This document shows, piece by piece, positions 1 through 9,316 of a stretch of 64,000 nt of DNA. The stretch is from contig JBLZWL010000003.1 in NCBI GenBank assembly GCA_049194865.1, forward strand, positions 124,001-188,000, written 5' to 3'. This DNA comes from Myxococcus terminator_A (GTDB lineage Bacteria > Myxococcota > Myxococcia > Myxococcales > Myxococcaceae). Both the position numbers and the translations under genes were made by a program. The stretch's first letter is position 1. Each line of letters opens with the position of its first letter. Under the pieces are notes generated by a model that worked only from the letters and a program-made list of their open reading frames with translations, searched no databases and had not been told where the DNA came from.

Positions 1-135
1 CAGGGTGCCGAAGGGACGCTCCGGCACGGTGGCCTTCGCCTTCGCCGTGGCGATGGCGTCCGGAGACTGTGAGGAGACGGAGGCACATGCGGTGCTCAGC
101 ATGAGCGGTGCGAGGAGGCGGAGGCGGGTTCGCAT
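1..135 (-). CDS. Lipoprotein N-terminus, cut by window edge
   Basis: Only the first 45 codons are inside the window. The ATG at 135-133 opens a basic n-region (MRTRLRLL), a short hydrophobic core and a lipobox-like end (LSTAC), so Cys17 is the probable lipidated residue. The mature part begins Ser/Ala/Lys-rich, as is common for linkers after lipoprotein anchors. No stop occurs before the window edge. Function cannot be judged from what is visible; the lipoprotein call rests only on the signal. Confidence 0.6.
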   Translation of the reverse strand, partial: MRTRLRLLAPLMLSTACASVSSQSPDAIATAKAKATVPERPFGTL

Positions 136-307
136 GGGCGCGCAGTCTGGCATGCGCGGACGAGGGCGTCTCGACCACGCGACGCACCAGGGGCCGGGGG
201 CTTCGCGGCTTGCGAGGCTTTCCGCGCGGCGGTGCTCAGCCAGTCACAGGAGGTTTCGCGCGGGGCGCGGGCTGGCGCGATTGCGCCACGGGCCTCACGC
301 ACGAAAG

Positions 308-667
308 TCAGGGCGCGCCAGCGCAGGCCTGCTGCTCTGGCCCACAGGCCGCGTCGATGCGCGCCGTGTCCATGGGCTGGCACTGGTTGGAGTGTGACGC
401 GTGCTGCACCTCCATCCGGATGCGCATGCACCGCACACAGCCGGCCTTCGCGCCCGAGTCCGCATCCAGCACCGGCTCCACCCGCATGTAGCTCTCGTAG
501 ACCTCGTCGTTGCAGACCTCCTGGGCACGCGTGTCTCCCAGGCACGCCACCGAGTGGGCACACTCCCCGGTGGCCGCACGACCGGCCCACTCGGCATAGG
601 AGGGCTGCGAGACGTCATCGCCACAACCGAGCCACGCCAGGGACATCGCGAACAAGAGCCAACGCAT
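308..667 (-). CDS. Small cysteine-rich lipoprotein, function unknown
   Basis: 119 residues. The start at 667 is chosen because the following sequence is a clean lipoprotein signal (MRWLLFAMSLAWLGC, Cys15 as lipid anchor); the longer upstream frame adds a non-signal basic stretch. The mature part has eight further cysteines (for example GECAHSVACLGD and CVRCM), suggesting disulfides in the periplasm or at the outer membrane. I recognise no domain. It is transcribed in the same direction as the truncated lipoprotein at the window edge (172 bp gap) and the Kelch lipoprotein behind it. Confidence 0.65.
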   Translation of the reverse strand: MRWLLFAMSLAWLGCGDDVSQPSYAEWAGRAATGECAHSVACLGDTRAQEVCNDEVYESYMRVEPVLDADSGAKAGCVRCMRIRMEVQHASHSNQCQPMDTARIDAACGPEQQACAGAP

Positions 668-723
668 GGCCGCATCTGAGCGGGAATCGGTGGCACTGTC
701 ACCCGCGACAGGTATGGCGCCCC

Positions 724-1977
724 TCAACGCCGCGTCAGCCCCTCGGCGCGACACTGCTGGGCGTCACAGCCCTCCACGACGCAGGATGAGCACTCGAGCG
801 TCCCGCCGCAGCCGTCCGGCACCACGCCGCACGCGTCCTCCCGCGTCTCGCACGTCACCGGGACGCAGCCCATCGGCAGGTACTTCTCGCTCGAGCCGAG
901 CATGCCCACCGCCTCGTTGGCGCCGCCCACGAGCAGCACCGAGCCGTCGCGCAGCGGCAGCGCGCCCGGCAGGCCCCGAGGCTCCGTCAGCGTGGGAGCA
1001 GACACCCAGTGGCCCGTCATCGGGTCGAAGCGCTCCACCGACGCGAGCGCGCCCGACGTGAAGTGCTCGCCGCCCAGCACCAGCACCTGGCCCTCCGGCG
1101 TCACCACCGCGGCGTGGTGCTCGCGCGGCACCGACGGCGCCGCCACCAGCGTCCACAGGCCCGTCAGCGCGTCGTACACCTCGGCCGTGCTCGACGCGCG
1201 CGCGGTGCCGCCGCCCACCACCAGCACGCGCCCGTCCGGCAACAGCGTCACGGAGTGACCCTGTCGATGCGTCCCCGCCGCGCCGCCCGCGAAGCCCGCC
1301 TTCTCCCAGCGGCCACTGGCCACGTCATACAGCTCCGCCTGAAGGCCGCTCACGAAGAGCGCCTTGCCCGTGGCGAGCATCACCGCCGAGCCAGCGCCGC
1401 CGCGCACGAAGCCCGGCGGCGTCGCGGGAGCCCACGTGTTCGTCACGGGGTTGAACAACTCCGCCGAGCGCAGCGGCCTGCGGTCCGCGTCGGTGCCGCC
1501 CGCCACCAGCACGCGGCCGTCGGGGAGCAGCACCGCCGCGGGGTCATTCCGGGCCTCGGCCATGGGCGCCACCTGCGTCCAGGCGCCCAGAGTCGGCACA
1601 TACACCTCCGCGTCCGCGAGCGCGCCCGGCGCCGCCACCTGCGTGCCTCCGAGCACCAGCACACGACCATCCAACAGCCGCACCGCCGCGTGGTTGCGAC
1701 GTGCCTTGTGCAGCGGTCCCGTCAGGCTCCACAGGCCCGTCTCGGGCTCGAACACCTCGCAGCTGGACAGGGTGCCCTGGCCGTCATGGCCTCCAGCGGC
1801 GAGCACGCGCCCGTCCTCCAGCGTGACGAAGGGCAGCAGCTTGCGCGGCGTCACCAGCCTCAGGGGCGCGACGACGCTCGTGTCCAGCGCGCTCCCGTCC
1901 GCGCGCGGACCGGAGTTGCACGAGAACACGAGCGCGAAGAGCGCCACGCCAAGAAAGGATGTCGGAACACGTCGCAT
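724..1977 (-). CDS. Kelch-repeat lipoprotein
   Basis: 417 residues. The ATG at 1977 is preferred over a GTG at 1986 because it has a purine-rich stretch (gaggcgag) about 8 bases upstream and starts the signal MRRVPTSFLGVALFALVFSC with lipobox VFSC. The body is a run of about six Kelch blades, each with a Gly-Gly pair and an aromatic, such as LEDGRVLAAGGHDG and LLPDGRVLVVGGG, separated by VEVYDPxTGxW-like strands. This folds as a six-bladed beta-propeller. The last about 50 residues are Cys-rich (CVPVTCETREDACG, CGGTLECSSC), a tail often seen on myxobacterial Kelch lipoproteins. Probable surface or periplasmic binding protein; ligand unknown. Confidence 0.85.
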   Translation of the reverse strand: MRRVPTSFLGVALFALVFSCNSGPRADGSALDTSVVAPLRLVTPRKLLPFVTLEDGRVLAAGGHDGQGTLSSCEVFEPETGLWSLTGPLHKARRNHAAVRLLDGRVLVLGGTQVAAPGALADAEVYVPTLGAWTQVAPMAEARNDPAAVLLPDGRVLVAGGTDADRRPLRSAELFNPVTNTWAPATPPGFVRGGAGSAVMLATGKALFVSGLQAELYDVASGRWEKAGFAGGAAGTHRQGHSVTLLPDGRVLVVGGGTARASSTAEVYDALTGLWTLVAAPSVPREHHAAVVTPEGQVLVLGGEHFTSGALASVERFDPMTGHWVSAPTLTEPRGLPGALPLRDGSVLLVGGANEAVGMLGSSEKYLPMGCVPVTCETREDACGVVPDGCGGTLECSSCVVEGCDAQQCRAEGLTRR

Positions 1978-2149
1978 GGGACCCACTCGCCTCGCTGGTC
2001 GAAGAGAGCCCGTGTACCCTGACGGTCTGACATTCCTGGGAGGTCCGACCTGAATGATTCCGGACGCTTGCCCCGCGTGGCGGGTCGGAAATCCCCCACA
2101 CGCGACAGGCCCGCACCGGCGCCGCAGAGACAGCGCGACGCGGGGGTGC

Positions 2150-2476
2150 TCAGTGGCGTACGGAGTCGTCGTCCGACGGGGCGGAGGAGTTCACCGGCTC
2201 CGAGTCCATGCCTCGCGAGTGGCGGGGAGGCAGCGCGCCGCCATCGTCATCCACCTCCAGCGTCAGCAGCGGATGGTCGGCTCGGGACAGATGGACTTCG
2301 TCGCCGCTGACATGGTCCACGTCGCTGAACTCCACCAGGTAGTCGCGGCGGGGAATGGGGACCAGGCCCTGCTCCAGCTCGAAGTGGATGTCACCGACAG
2401 CGGCGACGCGGCCCACCTCGCGGCCGTCGGAGGCCCTCACCGTCATCCCCTCGCGCACCTCGCCGGACTGAATCAT
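2150..2476 (-). CDS. DUF2171/PRC-barrel-like small protein
   Basis: 108 residues. An in-frame ATG lies at 2503, but the ATG at 2476 has a near-perfect ribosome site (gaggaggt, 4 bases before it), so I use it. The body (IQSGEVREGMTVRASDGREVGRV...) has the pattern of DUF2171 or PRC-barrel-like proteins: a Gly-Met pair, a DGREVG turn and an IPRRDYLVEF strand. The C-terminal 30 residues are acidic and probably disordered. Proteins of this kind are small cytoplasmic beta-barrels of unclear role. Transcribed away from the small gene at 2684. Confidence 0.7.
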   Translation of the reverse strand: MIQSGEVREGMTVRASDGREVGRVAAVGDIHFELEQGLVPIPRRDYLVEFSDVDHVSGDEVHLSRADHPLLTLEVDDDGGALPPRHSRGMDSEPVNSSAPSDDDSVRH

Positions 2477-2683
2477 CGCGACCTCCTCGCTGCTGCGTGA
2501 CATGCCCGGCGCACCCGGGTCCTCGTCATTGAAGAACCTGCGGGCCCGGTGCGCGCGACGACAGTCCGAGGGAGCAGGCGGGGCAGCGCCCGTCCTCCTG
2601 GCGTGGGCGAAGGGAGGCGACGGTGCGGGTGGAGAGGCTCGCGCGAAGTGGAGTGCCTAACATTCGCGACAGGAGGTGGCCGC

Positions 2684-2881
2684 ATGTTGCTGGAACTGTC
2701 CGCGGAGGAAGCCCGCGAGCTGAAGCAGGCGTTGGACACGGCATTGCTCGAGCTGCTCACCGAGATTTCCCACACTGACCAGCGCGCGTACCGCGACCTG
2801 TTGCGCGAGCGGTATGACCGGCTGGAGCAGCTCAACCGGCGCCTGGAGATGTCGCTGGAGGGCAGTCAGGTCTACGCCTGA
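2684..2881 (+). CDS. Small helical hypothetical protein
   Basis: 65 residues. The start is fixed by a strong Shine-Dalgarno site (aggaggt) 6 bases before the ATG at 2684; the longer open frame upstream has no such signal. The protein is rich in Leu, Glu and Arg with heptad-like spacing (LSAEEARELKQALDTALLELL, then LRERYDRLEQLNRRLEMSL), so two amphipathic helices forming a helical hairpin or coiled coil are likely. No known domain recognised. Lies 148 bp before the YbaK-like gene on the same strand. Confidence 0.7.
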   Translation: MLLELSAEEARELKQALDTALLELLTEISHTDQRAYRDLLRERYDRLEQLNRRLEMSLEGSQVYA

Positions 2882-3029
2882 GGTGGCGCTCGCGCATCGT
2901 CCGGTAGGACGGGGCGAGGGAGTCGGGCGCTGGAGCGGCGGCTCGCGAAGCGGGCGCGCGAGAGGCGAGGCGTGGTGCGAGAGCGAGAGTGAGAGCACCT
3001 TCTTTCGCGAGCACGAGGGAGGCCGCGCC

Positions 3030-3545
3030 ATGATTCCGGAGAACATCATCCAGTACCTGGAGGGACACAACGTTCCCTTCGACCGCAGGCCGCACCTGCG
3101 CGCCATCACCGCGCAGGCGCTCGCGGCGTCACTGCATGTGAGCGGCTTTCAGGTGGCCAAGTCGGTCATCTTCCGTTCGGATGACTCGCTGTGGATTTGC
3201 GTGGTGAGCGCGCCGGACTCGGTGAACCTGGACCGGCTGGCGGAGGTGACGGGCGCGAAGAACCTGCGGCTCGCGGAGGAGTCGGAGTTCGCCCCGCTCT
3301 TTCCCGAGTGCGAGGTCGGCGCGGAGCCGCCCTTCGGAAGGCTCTACGGAATCCCCGTCGTCGTGGACGAGCACCTGCGCCACGCGGAGCAGCTGCTGTT
3401 CCGCGCGGGCTCCCACGCCGAGGCCCTGGAGATGCGCTTCGCGGACTTCGAGAACGTGGAGGCGCCGTTCACCGGACTCATCGTCCATGACCGACAGCGC
3501 GAGCGGATGAGCATCGAGAACGACAGCTTCTCGCTGCAGCCCTAG
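3030..3545 (+). CDS. YbaK/ProX-type aminoacyl-tRNA deacylase
   Basis: 171 residues, the usual size of the YbaK/aminoacyl-tRNA editing domain. The ATG at 3030 follows gagggagg. Family signs: N-terminal helix plus DRRPHLRAITAQALAASLHVSG (the region where family members carry a conserved His), the AKSVIF strand (Lys used in catalysis in relatives), an LRLAEESEFAPLFPECEVGAEPPFG segment where relatives have a Gly-x-x-Pro-Phe-Gly motif, and IPVVVDEHL. These proteins hydrolyse mischarged tRNAs in trans in the cytosol; substrate specificity (Ala/Cys-tRNAPro or other) cannot be read here. Its stop codon overlaps the stop of the convergent HipB-like gene by 4 bases (CTAG). Confidence 0.85.
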   Translation: MIPENIIQYLEGHNVPFDRRPHLRAITAQALAASLHVSGFQVAKSVIFRSDDSLWICVVSAPDSVNLDRLAEVTGAKNLRLAEESEFAPLFPECEVGAEPPFGRLYGIPVVVDEHLRHAEQLLFRAGSHAEALEMRFADFENVEAPFTGLIVHDRQRERMSIENDSFSLQP

Positions 3546-3943
3546 CCTTCTGACGACTCTGTCGAGCGCCGCCGTGGCCGCTTGCTCTTCGCGAGCGCGG
3601 CGCGAAGCATCTCGCGACGTTGCTTCTCGTCATCATCGAGTGGCCGTGGTTCCTCGATGTGGGGGAACGTCAACACGACCCTTCCGCCGAAGGGCGCGAA
3701 GACTTTTTTGAGCGTCTCCAGCGTCGGGTTCGCATCCGGCTCGTCCTCGAGCTTCGCGATGATGCTGGTGGAGAGCTTCACGACGTGCGCGAAGGTCTTC
3801 CGGTCCATTCCCAGCATCGTGCTGCGAAGGATTCGCGAGGCGTCTCCCAGGTCGAACTCTCCAGTGGCGACCATGGCGGCGAGCTCTTCCAACAGCGCCT
3901 TGCGTTCGAGAGGGGTCATCTGGGCGACGTCGGCGCGCTTCAT
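3542..3943 (-). CDS. HipB-like HTH antitoxin
   Basis: 133 residues. The ATG at 3943 overlaps the TGA of the upstream HipA-like gene (ATGA), which decides the start over an ATG at 3955 and implies translational coupling. The central part (ILRSTMLGMDRKTFAHVVKL, then TSIIAKLEDEPDANPTLETLKKVFAPFGG) is an XRE-type helix-turn-helix. The N-terminal helices (PLERKALLEELAAMVATGEFDLGDASRILR) and a basic, probably disordered C-terminus flank it. In HipBA systems the HTH partner binds the kinase and represses the operon; three operator copies lie upstream of the hipA-like gene. Gene order here is toxin first, the reverse of E. coli hipBA. Confidence 0.85.
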   Translation of the reverse strand: MKRADVAQMTPLERKALLEELAAMVATGEFDLGDASRILRSTMLGMDRKTFAHVVKLSTSIIAKLEDEPDANPTLETLKKVFAPFGGRVVLTFPHIEEPRPLDDDEKQRREMLRAALAKSKRPRRRSTESSEG

Positions 3944-5226
3944 AGGAGCCCCCACGCGCGGAGGCGCTTCTCGGTGTCGAGAAGGCCGAGCCCCGCGAAG
4001 TTCAGCGTTTCTTCCGGCAGCCCGAGGTCGGCGAGGAGTTCGGGGAGATGACGAAGGCGCGAGGCGAGGTCGTGGAGGCCCTCTCGCAACGACGCTTCAT
4101 CCGCACCGAAACTTCGGAGAAGCCCATCCCAGTCGACATCTCCACCGACTTCGTACCCTTCCCACGTCGTGGTGCGGGTGATGCCTTCGAGGTCCATCTT
4201 CATCGGCGCGAAGTCGAAGATGGGCGCGAGGCGAACGATGCTGTCCGTCTTGAGCACGGCGGTGTTCCTGCAATGATTGTCTGAGTTGCCGAACACTTGA
4301 TTCAGCAGGTCCCGTTTCAGGTATTCGAGGCGCACCGTCGGCCAGGCAGTCTTGGGGACGACGTGTTGCAGTGCACTCAATGCCGATTGATGTTTCTGGA
4401 AGGAACCTGGCTCGGCCTTGAGCAGCGAATAGAGGGATTCGAGTCCGAACCGAAGCTCGCGACCGCCTCGTCGTGCGACGTCGAAGCGGGGAAGCCAGAG
4501 GCTCGGGCCTGAAGGACCTTCGTGAAGCGAGAGCCCCTCTTGCGGAATGGTTTCGAACCCAAGCTCCGCGAGCGCTTTGTAATACACGTACTCCGACCGG
4601 AGAATGGTCTGGTCGCGTTCCCTGCCGCTGCGCGCGAACTTGACGAGGTAATGCCGATCCGGGCAGTCAGGGTCATCCTGCCAGACATCAATCCACACGC
4701 GGTCTGTGTCATCGCAGCGAAGCAGGAGCTTCGGCGAATCACCGCCCGCGCCTGTCGCGCCTCCGACTTGTGCTCCGGCGTTGACGGCGTACTCGATGAA
4801 GGAGTGCTCACGCTCGATGACGGCCTGGCGCGGGAACCGCTGGGGGGAGGCCTTCTTCGCGGGAACGGCCTCCTCGATTCGGAGATTGCCGACCGGCGCA
4901 ATCGTGCCCTTCCGCAGGAGCTCGATGTCACTCGCCGATTCATCAGGGAGGTTCAGTCGCCGCAGCCACCACCGGCGGGCACTTCCCATGGGCTGCAGGT
5001 CATCGAGGAACGCAGGCCAACGGCGCCAGACCTTGGGGCCAAACTCGACCGGGAAATTGAGACTCACCGCTGTCAGCGGCGGCGGATCAGCAATCCACCG
5101 GACCAGGTAGTCGTACTCGTACTCAAAGGTACATCCTCCGCGCCGACCCTCCTTGGGTGTGGAGAACTCAAGCAGCGCCGCCCGCTGCCATGACCCGTCG
5201 ATCAACGCTTGGAGATGCAGCTCCAT
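3940..5226 (-). CDS. HipA-like serine/threonine kinase toxin
   Basis: 428 residues from the ATG at 5226. HipA toxins phosphorylate aminoacyl-tRNA synthetases or related targets and cause growth arrest. Visible features: N-terminal coupling domain (about 1-120), a glycine-rich TGAGGDSPKLLL loop (about 158-169) for the nucleotide, a VKF strand with the ATP-binding Lys, the catalytic segment GNSDNHCRN (about 313-321, catalytic Asp316 and Asn321) and IFDFAPM (metal-binding Asp338). All key kinase residues are present, so activity is expected. A second ATG exists at 5235, but a TATAAT box ends 7 bases before 5226, which favours a leaderless message from 5226. Lower GC at the promoter than in neighbouring genes hints at acquisition. 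Confidence 0.9.
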   Translation of the reverse strand: MELHLQALIDGSWQRAALLEFSTPKEGRRGGCTFEYEYDYLVRWIADPPPLTAVSLNFPVEFGPKVWRRWPAFLDDLQPMGSARRWWLRRLNLPDESASDIELLRKGTIAPVGNLRIEEAVPAKKASPQRFPRQAVIEREHSFIEYAVNAGAQVGGATGAGGDSPKLLLRCDDTDRVWIDVWQDDPDCPDRHYLVKFARSGRERDQTILRSEYVYYKALAELGFETIPQEGLSLHEGPSGPSLWLPRFDVARRGGRELRFGLESLYSLLKAEPGSFQKHQSALSALQHVVPKTAWPTVRLEYLKRDLLNQVFGNSDNHCRNTAVLKTDSIVRLAPIFDFAPMKMDLEGITRTTTWEGYEVGGDVDWDGLLRSFGADEASLREGLHDLASRLRHLPELLADLGLPEETLNFAGLGLLDTEKRLRAWGLL

Positions 5227-5227
5227 A

Positions 5228-5247
5228 TAATCCATTATAACGGATTA
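5228..5247. promoter_or_regulatory. HipB-type operator O1, overlaps -10
   Basis: TAATCC-N8-GGATTA, a perfect inverted repeat. It contains the ATCC-N8-GGAT core and spacing known for E. coli HipB operators (TATCC-N8-GGATA). It covers the TATAAT box of the hipA-like gene, so binding should block transcription. Confidence 0.8.
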
Positions 5248-5262
5248 AAGAGACTCTGGAAA
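5234..5262 (-). promoter_or_regulatory. hipA-like promoter, probably leaderless
   Basis: Reading the minus strand: TTTCCA at 5262-5257, 17-base spacer, TATAAT at 5239-5234, then 7 bases to the ATG at 5226. The expected transcription start falls on or next to the A of that ATG, and no Shine-Dalgarno sequence is present before either candidate start. Confidence 0.65.
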
Positions 5263-5269
5263 CCACATT

Positions 5270-5289
5270 TAGTCCATTAAAAAGGATTT
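5270..5289. promoter_or_regulatory. HipB-type operator O2
   Basis: TAGTCC-N8-GGATTT, an imperfect copy of O1 and O3 lying exactly 42 bp from each of them (start to start), which puts all three on the same face of the helix. Confidence 0.7.
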
Positions 5290-5311
5290 GAGTAGTCCGC
5301 CGACCTGTCCC

Positions 5312-5331
5312 TAATCCTCTATAACGGATTA
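5312..5331. promoter_or_regulatory. HipB-type operator O3
   Basis: TAATCC-N8-GGATTA, perfect arms identical to O1. Its start is 42 bp from that of O2 and 84 bp from that of O1. Confidence 0.75.
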
Positions 5332-5379
5332 ATTACAGCTTCCGCCCACGGCTTCCACTCATCGGATTGGAGTGTTCGT

Positions 5380-6399
<1,020 letters not shown>

Positions 6400-6705
6400 G
6401 CGACTAGCCCTCCCCGGTGCCCGAGCCTCGGGCCCACCACGCGCGGGTTCTCTCCATCGAAGCGGTCTCTCGGATGATGCGCATGGGGACAGACAACCCC
6501 CACGCCACCGGGCACGGCAAGCGCCATGTCGCGCCGCCGTGCACCTGCTGACAACCCGCGTCAGGAAAGAAGTCTCCCTCCCCAGGGCAGAGCGGCCTCG
6601 GACCAGGACTTTCCAGATGTGAGGGATTGAGTCTTGGAAGCTTCCTGCCCCAGACTCGCCGCGCGCATACCCTTGCGCTCCCGACCACAGGAAGAGGCTC
6701 CACCG
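6400..6705. other. Intergenic, divergent ABC ATPase / RCC1 gene
   Basis: 306 bp between divergent starts. It must carry both promoters. I see no strong inverted repeat, no convincing open frame and no RNA gene. Confidence 0.5.
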
Positions 6706-7782
6706 ATGCGAAACCCTCTCACGCGGTTACCTCGAGTCATGTGGTTGAGCGCGGCGGTGACCGTCGGAAGTCTGGGCTGTGGAGAGAGCGCCGCGGACCT
6801 CGGCGCCGACGAACTCGTGTCCTCCACCCGTGCACTCGTCGCGCACGAGCAGCTGGCGGCGGGCGAGCGACACACCTTGTGGCTGAGCACCTTCGGCACG
6901 GTGCTGGCCTCGGGCGACAGCTGGGCCGGCCAGCTCGGGGACGGCACCAACATCGACCGGACCCTCCCTGTCCAGGTCTCCGGACTCTCCAGCGTGGTGG
7001 GCATCTCCGCGGGAGCCCATCACTCGCTGGCCTTGCGCTCCGACGGCCTCGTCCTGGCCTGGGGCTTCAACGGCCTCCAACAGGTGGGTGACGGAACCAC
7101 CACCAACCGCTTCGCCCCTGTCCCCGTGTTCGGCCCGGCCATCGGCATCGCCGCGGGCTACTTCCACTCCCTGGCCCTGCGCCCCGATGGCACCGTCTGG
7201 AGCTGGGGCCACAACCAACCCATGGCACCCATCGCCGGACTCACGCAGGTCGTGGACCTCGCGGGGGGAGAGGGCTTCTCGCTCGCCCTGCGCGCCGATG
7301 GCACCGTCTGGGGCTGGTACACCGACGCCCCCACGCCCACGCAGGTCCCTGGCCTCACCCAGGTGTCCGCCATCGTCTCCGGCAGGAGGCGCGCCGTGGC
7401 GCTGCGCGCGGATGGCACCGTGTGGGCATGGCAAGCACCGCAGTCCACTCCCCCCACGCAAATCCCCGGCCTCTCCAACGTGGTCTCCGTCGCCACGGGC
7501 GAAAACGGGCAGGTACTCGCCATTCGCGCCGACGGCACCCTCTGGGGTTGGGGAGCCAATGACTGCAGCCAGCTCGGAGACGGCACCACCGTCAGCCGCA
7601 CCACGCCCGTCCAGACCGTCGGCCCCACCTTCGTCGTCGCCGTCGCCACGGGCTGGCGCCACTCCGTCGCCCGGACCGCGGACGGCAGCTACTGGGGCTG
7701 GGGCTGCAATGAGTGGGGGCAGGTCGGCGACGGCACGAACAACACCTGGCGTTATTTCCCCGTCCGGCTCCCCCCGCTCTAG
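6706..7782 (+). CDS. RCC1-repeat lipoprotein
   Basis: 358 residues. The ATG at 6706 is chosen because the signal MRNPLTRLPRVMWLSAAVTV-GSLGC with lipobox SLGC starts there and aggaagagg lies upstream. The body has about seven RCC1 blades of roughly 40-50 residues with the signature ISAGAHHSLALRSDGLVLAWG, IAAGYFHSLALRPDGTVWSWG and VATGWRHSVARTADGSYWGWG, alternating with QLGDGTxxxRxxPVQV segments. It should fold as a seven-bladed propeller anchored to a membrane. RCC1-like lipoproteins are abundant in myxobacteria; no ligand is known and there is no operon partner (next gene 138 bp away). Confidence 0.88.
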   Translation: MRNPLTRLPRVMWLSAAVTVGSLGCGESAADLGADELVSSTRALVAHEQLAAGERHTLWLSTFGTVLASGDSWAGQLGDGTNIDRTLPVQVSGLSSVVGISAGAHHSLALRSDGLVLAWGFNGLQQVGDGTTTNRFAPVPVFGPAIGIAAGYFHSLALRPDGTVWSWGHNQPMAPIAGLTQVVDLAGGEGFSLALRADGTVWGWYTDAPTPTQVPGLTQVSAIVSGRRRAVALRADGTVWAWQAPQSTPPTQIPGLSNVVSVATGENGQVLAIRADGTLWGWGANDCSQLGDGTTVSRTTPVQTVGPTFVVAVATGWRHSVARTADGSYWGWGCNEWGQVGDGTNNTWRYFPVRLPPL

Positions 7783-7920
7783 GGCCACACTCAGCCACAC
7801 GCACTCACAGTCAAGGCCATACGGCCCGCGCAGGGGCCCGTGGTAGCGTCCGCACACATCATCCAGCGCGAGGACCGCTCCACGCGGCCCCGCCCTTCTT
7901 GACGCTAGGGGGAAACAGTC

Positions 7921-8220
7921 ATGGCATCCGACACCATCACACTCATCAAGGGCCACGGGCCCGTCGCGCTTCCGGAGAAGCCCCACCTGCGCGTGGCGAG
8001 CGGCAACTTCTGGCCCGAGGAGGTGGAAGCCAAGGGGAGCCGCGAGAAGCAGCTCACCGCCGGCCTCTTCATCATCGACACCCGCACGTCGCCCTCGAAG
8101 CAGGAGCACGTGCGCGTCCACGCGACCCAGGTGGTGGAGGTGGATGGGGCCTCGCTGGAGATCCTCGAGGTCAGCGGCGCCGAGGGCACGGAGCCCGCCA
8201 TCCACCTCAAGGTCCGCTGA
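7921..8220 (+). CDS. Small cytosolic paralogue next to calpain
   Basis: 99 residues with no signal peptide. It shares an extended pattern with the lipoprotein at 9313: TLIKGHGP versus TLTKNHGP, then PHLRVASGNFWPEE versus PHLSLATGNFWPED, then AGLFIIDTRTSPSKQEHVRVH versus AALFIYDSRVVPPAQQHVRVH, then two C-terminal strands. Predicted all-beta. Family unknown to me. The position immediately upstream of the calpain-like protease (109 bp) and the second copy immediately downstream suggest that both act with the protease, for example as inhibitors or chaperones, one inside the cell and one in the envelope. This role is inferred from context only. Confidence 0.75.
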   Translation: MASDTITLIKGHGPVALPEKPHLRVASGNFWPEEVEAKGSREKQLTAGLFIIDTRTSPSKQEHVRVHATQVVEVDGASLEILEVSGAEGTEPAIHLKVR

Positions 8221-8329
8221 GCGCCACACCCACAGTGCGGGCGCGACGCAACTCCGCCGCCGCCGCTGCGATAATCCAGACATGCACCACTGACGCCCTT
8301 GGGGGGCGACAGTCCCAGGGGGAACATCC

Positions 8330-9316
8330 ATGAGCTTCAAGATTGGGAATGAAGGGTCCCGCGTCACCCAGACCCTCCCGAAGGCCACCGAGACCGTCCA
8401 GCCGCAGGTCAAGACGCAGGAGGCCCGCCAGCAGCAGCCCGAGTCGAGCGCCCGGACGCAGGACGGCATGTTGCCGCCCAGCCGCCGTGAGCAGTTCGCC
8501 GCCGCGCTGTTCGGCGCGACTCCGCAGACCAGCGGCGCGGAGAGCCCGAAGACGAAGGACCCGAAGGCGCTCGACACGAACGTCACCTATGGCCCGGTGA
8601 AGAACGGCAGCGTCTTCGAGGCCGGCACCGACGGCGTCAAGGCGCACTGGAACGACGTGCAGCAGGGGCAGATTGGTGACTGCTACCTGATGACCTCCAT
8701 GGGCGCGATTGCGCGCGCCAACCCGGCGCTCATCGAGAACATGGTCAAGGGCCCGGACGCGTCCGGCAACTACAACGTCACCTTCCAGGACAAGGGCAAG
8801 CCGGTGACCATCACCGTCACCCCGGACCTGCCCCTGAACTCCAGTGGCAACCCGGCCTACGCCGCGACGCCGCAGGAGGGTGGCAAGGCGGAGATGTGGC
8901 CAGCCCTGGTGGAGAAGGCCTATGCCCAGTGGAAGGGCGGCTACCCGAAGATTGTCCATGGCAACAGCGCCAACGCCATGGAGGCCATCACCGGCAACAA
9001 GAGCAGCAAGCTCGACGTCGGGGGCGCCACGCTGGCGGACCTGGAGAAGCGGCTGAACGCGGGCGAGGCCATCACCGCGGGCACGCACGACGACATCAAG
9101 TTCCTCGGCTTCGACATCGCGGACGGCACCGACAAGCCGCTCTACAAGAACGGCACGCTGGTGGCAGACCACGAGTACTTCATCTCGGGCGTGGACACGA
9201 AGGCCGGCACGGTGACGCTGCGCAACCCGTGGGGCTCCGGTACGCCGGACATCGTCCTCACCGAGGCGCAGTTCCGTGAGTCCTTCCAGTACGCCAACAG
9301 CAACCCGACGAAGTGA
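8330..9316 (+). CDS. Calpain-family (C2) cysteine protease
   Basis: 328 residues. The catalytic domain follows a roughly 85-residue Gln/Pro/Ser-rich N-terminus. The motif QQGQIGDCYLMTSMGAIA supplies oxyanion Gln112 and nucleophile Cys118; DHEYFISGVD supplies His281; LRNPWGSG supplies Asn299. This matches the calpain triad order and context, though the family's usual CW is CY here. No calcium-binding domains follow and no Sec signal is present. The gene is preceded by the 7921 paralogue and overlaps the 9313 lipoprotein start by 4 bases (GTGA), so the two are translationally coupled. Possible roles include a secreted or toxin-like protease or a processing protease; the partners argue that its activity needs control. 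Confidence 0.88.
   Translation: MSFKIGNEGSRVTQTLPKATETVQPQVKTQEARQQQPESSARTQDGMLPPSRREQFAAALFGATPQTSGAESPKTKDPKALDTNVTYGPVKNGSVFEAGTDGVKAHWNDVQQGQIGDCYLMTSMGAIARANPALIENMVKGPDASGNYNVTFQDKGKPVTITVTPDLPLNSSGNPAYAATPQEGGKAEMWPALVEKAYAQWKGGYPKIVHGNSANAMEAITGNKSSKLDVGGATLADLEKRLNAGEAITAGTHDDIKFLGFDIADGTDKPLYKNGTLVADHEYFISGVDTKAGTVTLRNPWGSGTPDIVLTEAQFRESFQYANSNPTK

Noticed and set aside
6727..8586. 619-codon open frame on the minus strand opposite the RCC1 and 7921 genes
   Set aside because: It runs antisense to two genes with clear signals and domains and has repetitive, non-domain content; a by-product of high G/C third positions.
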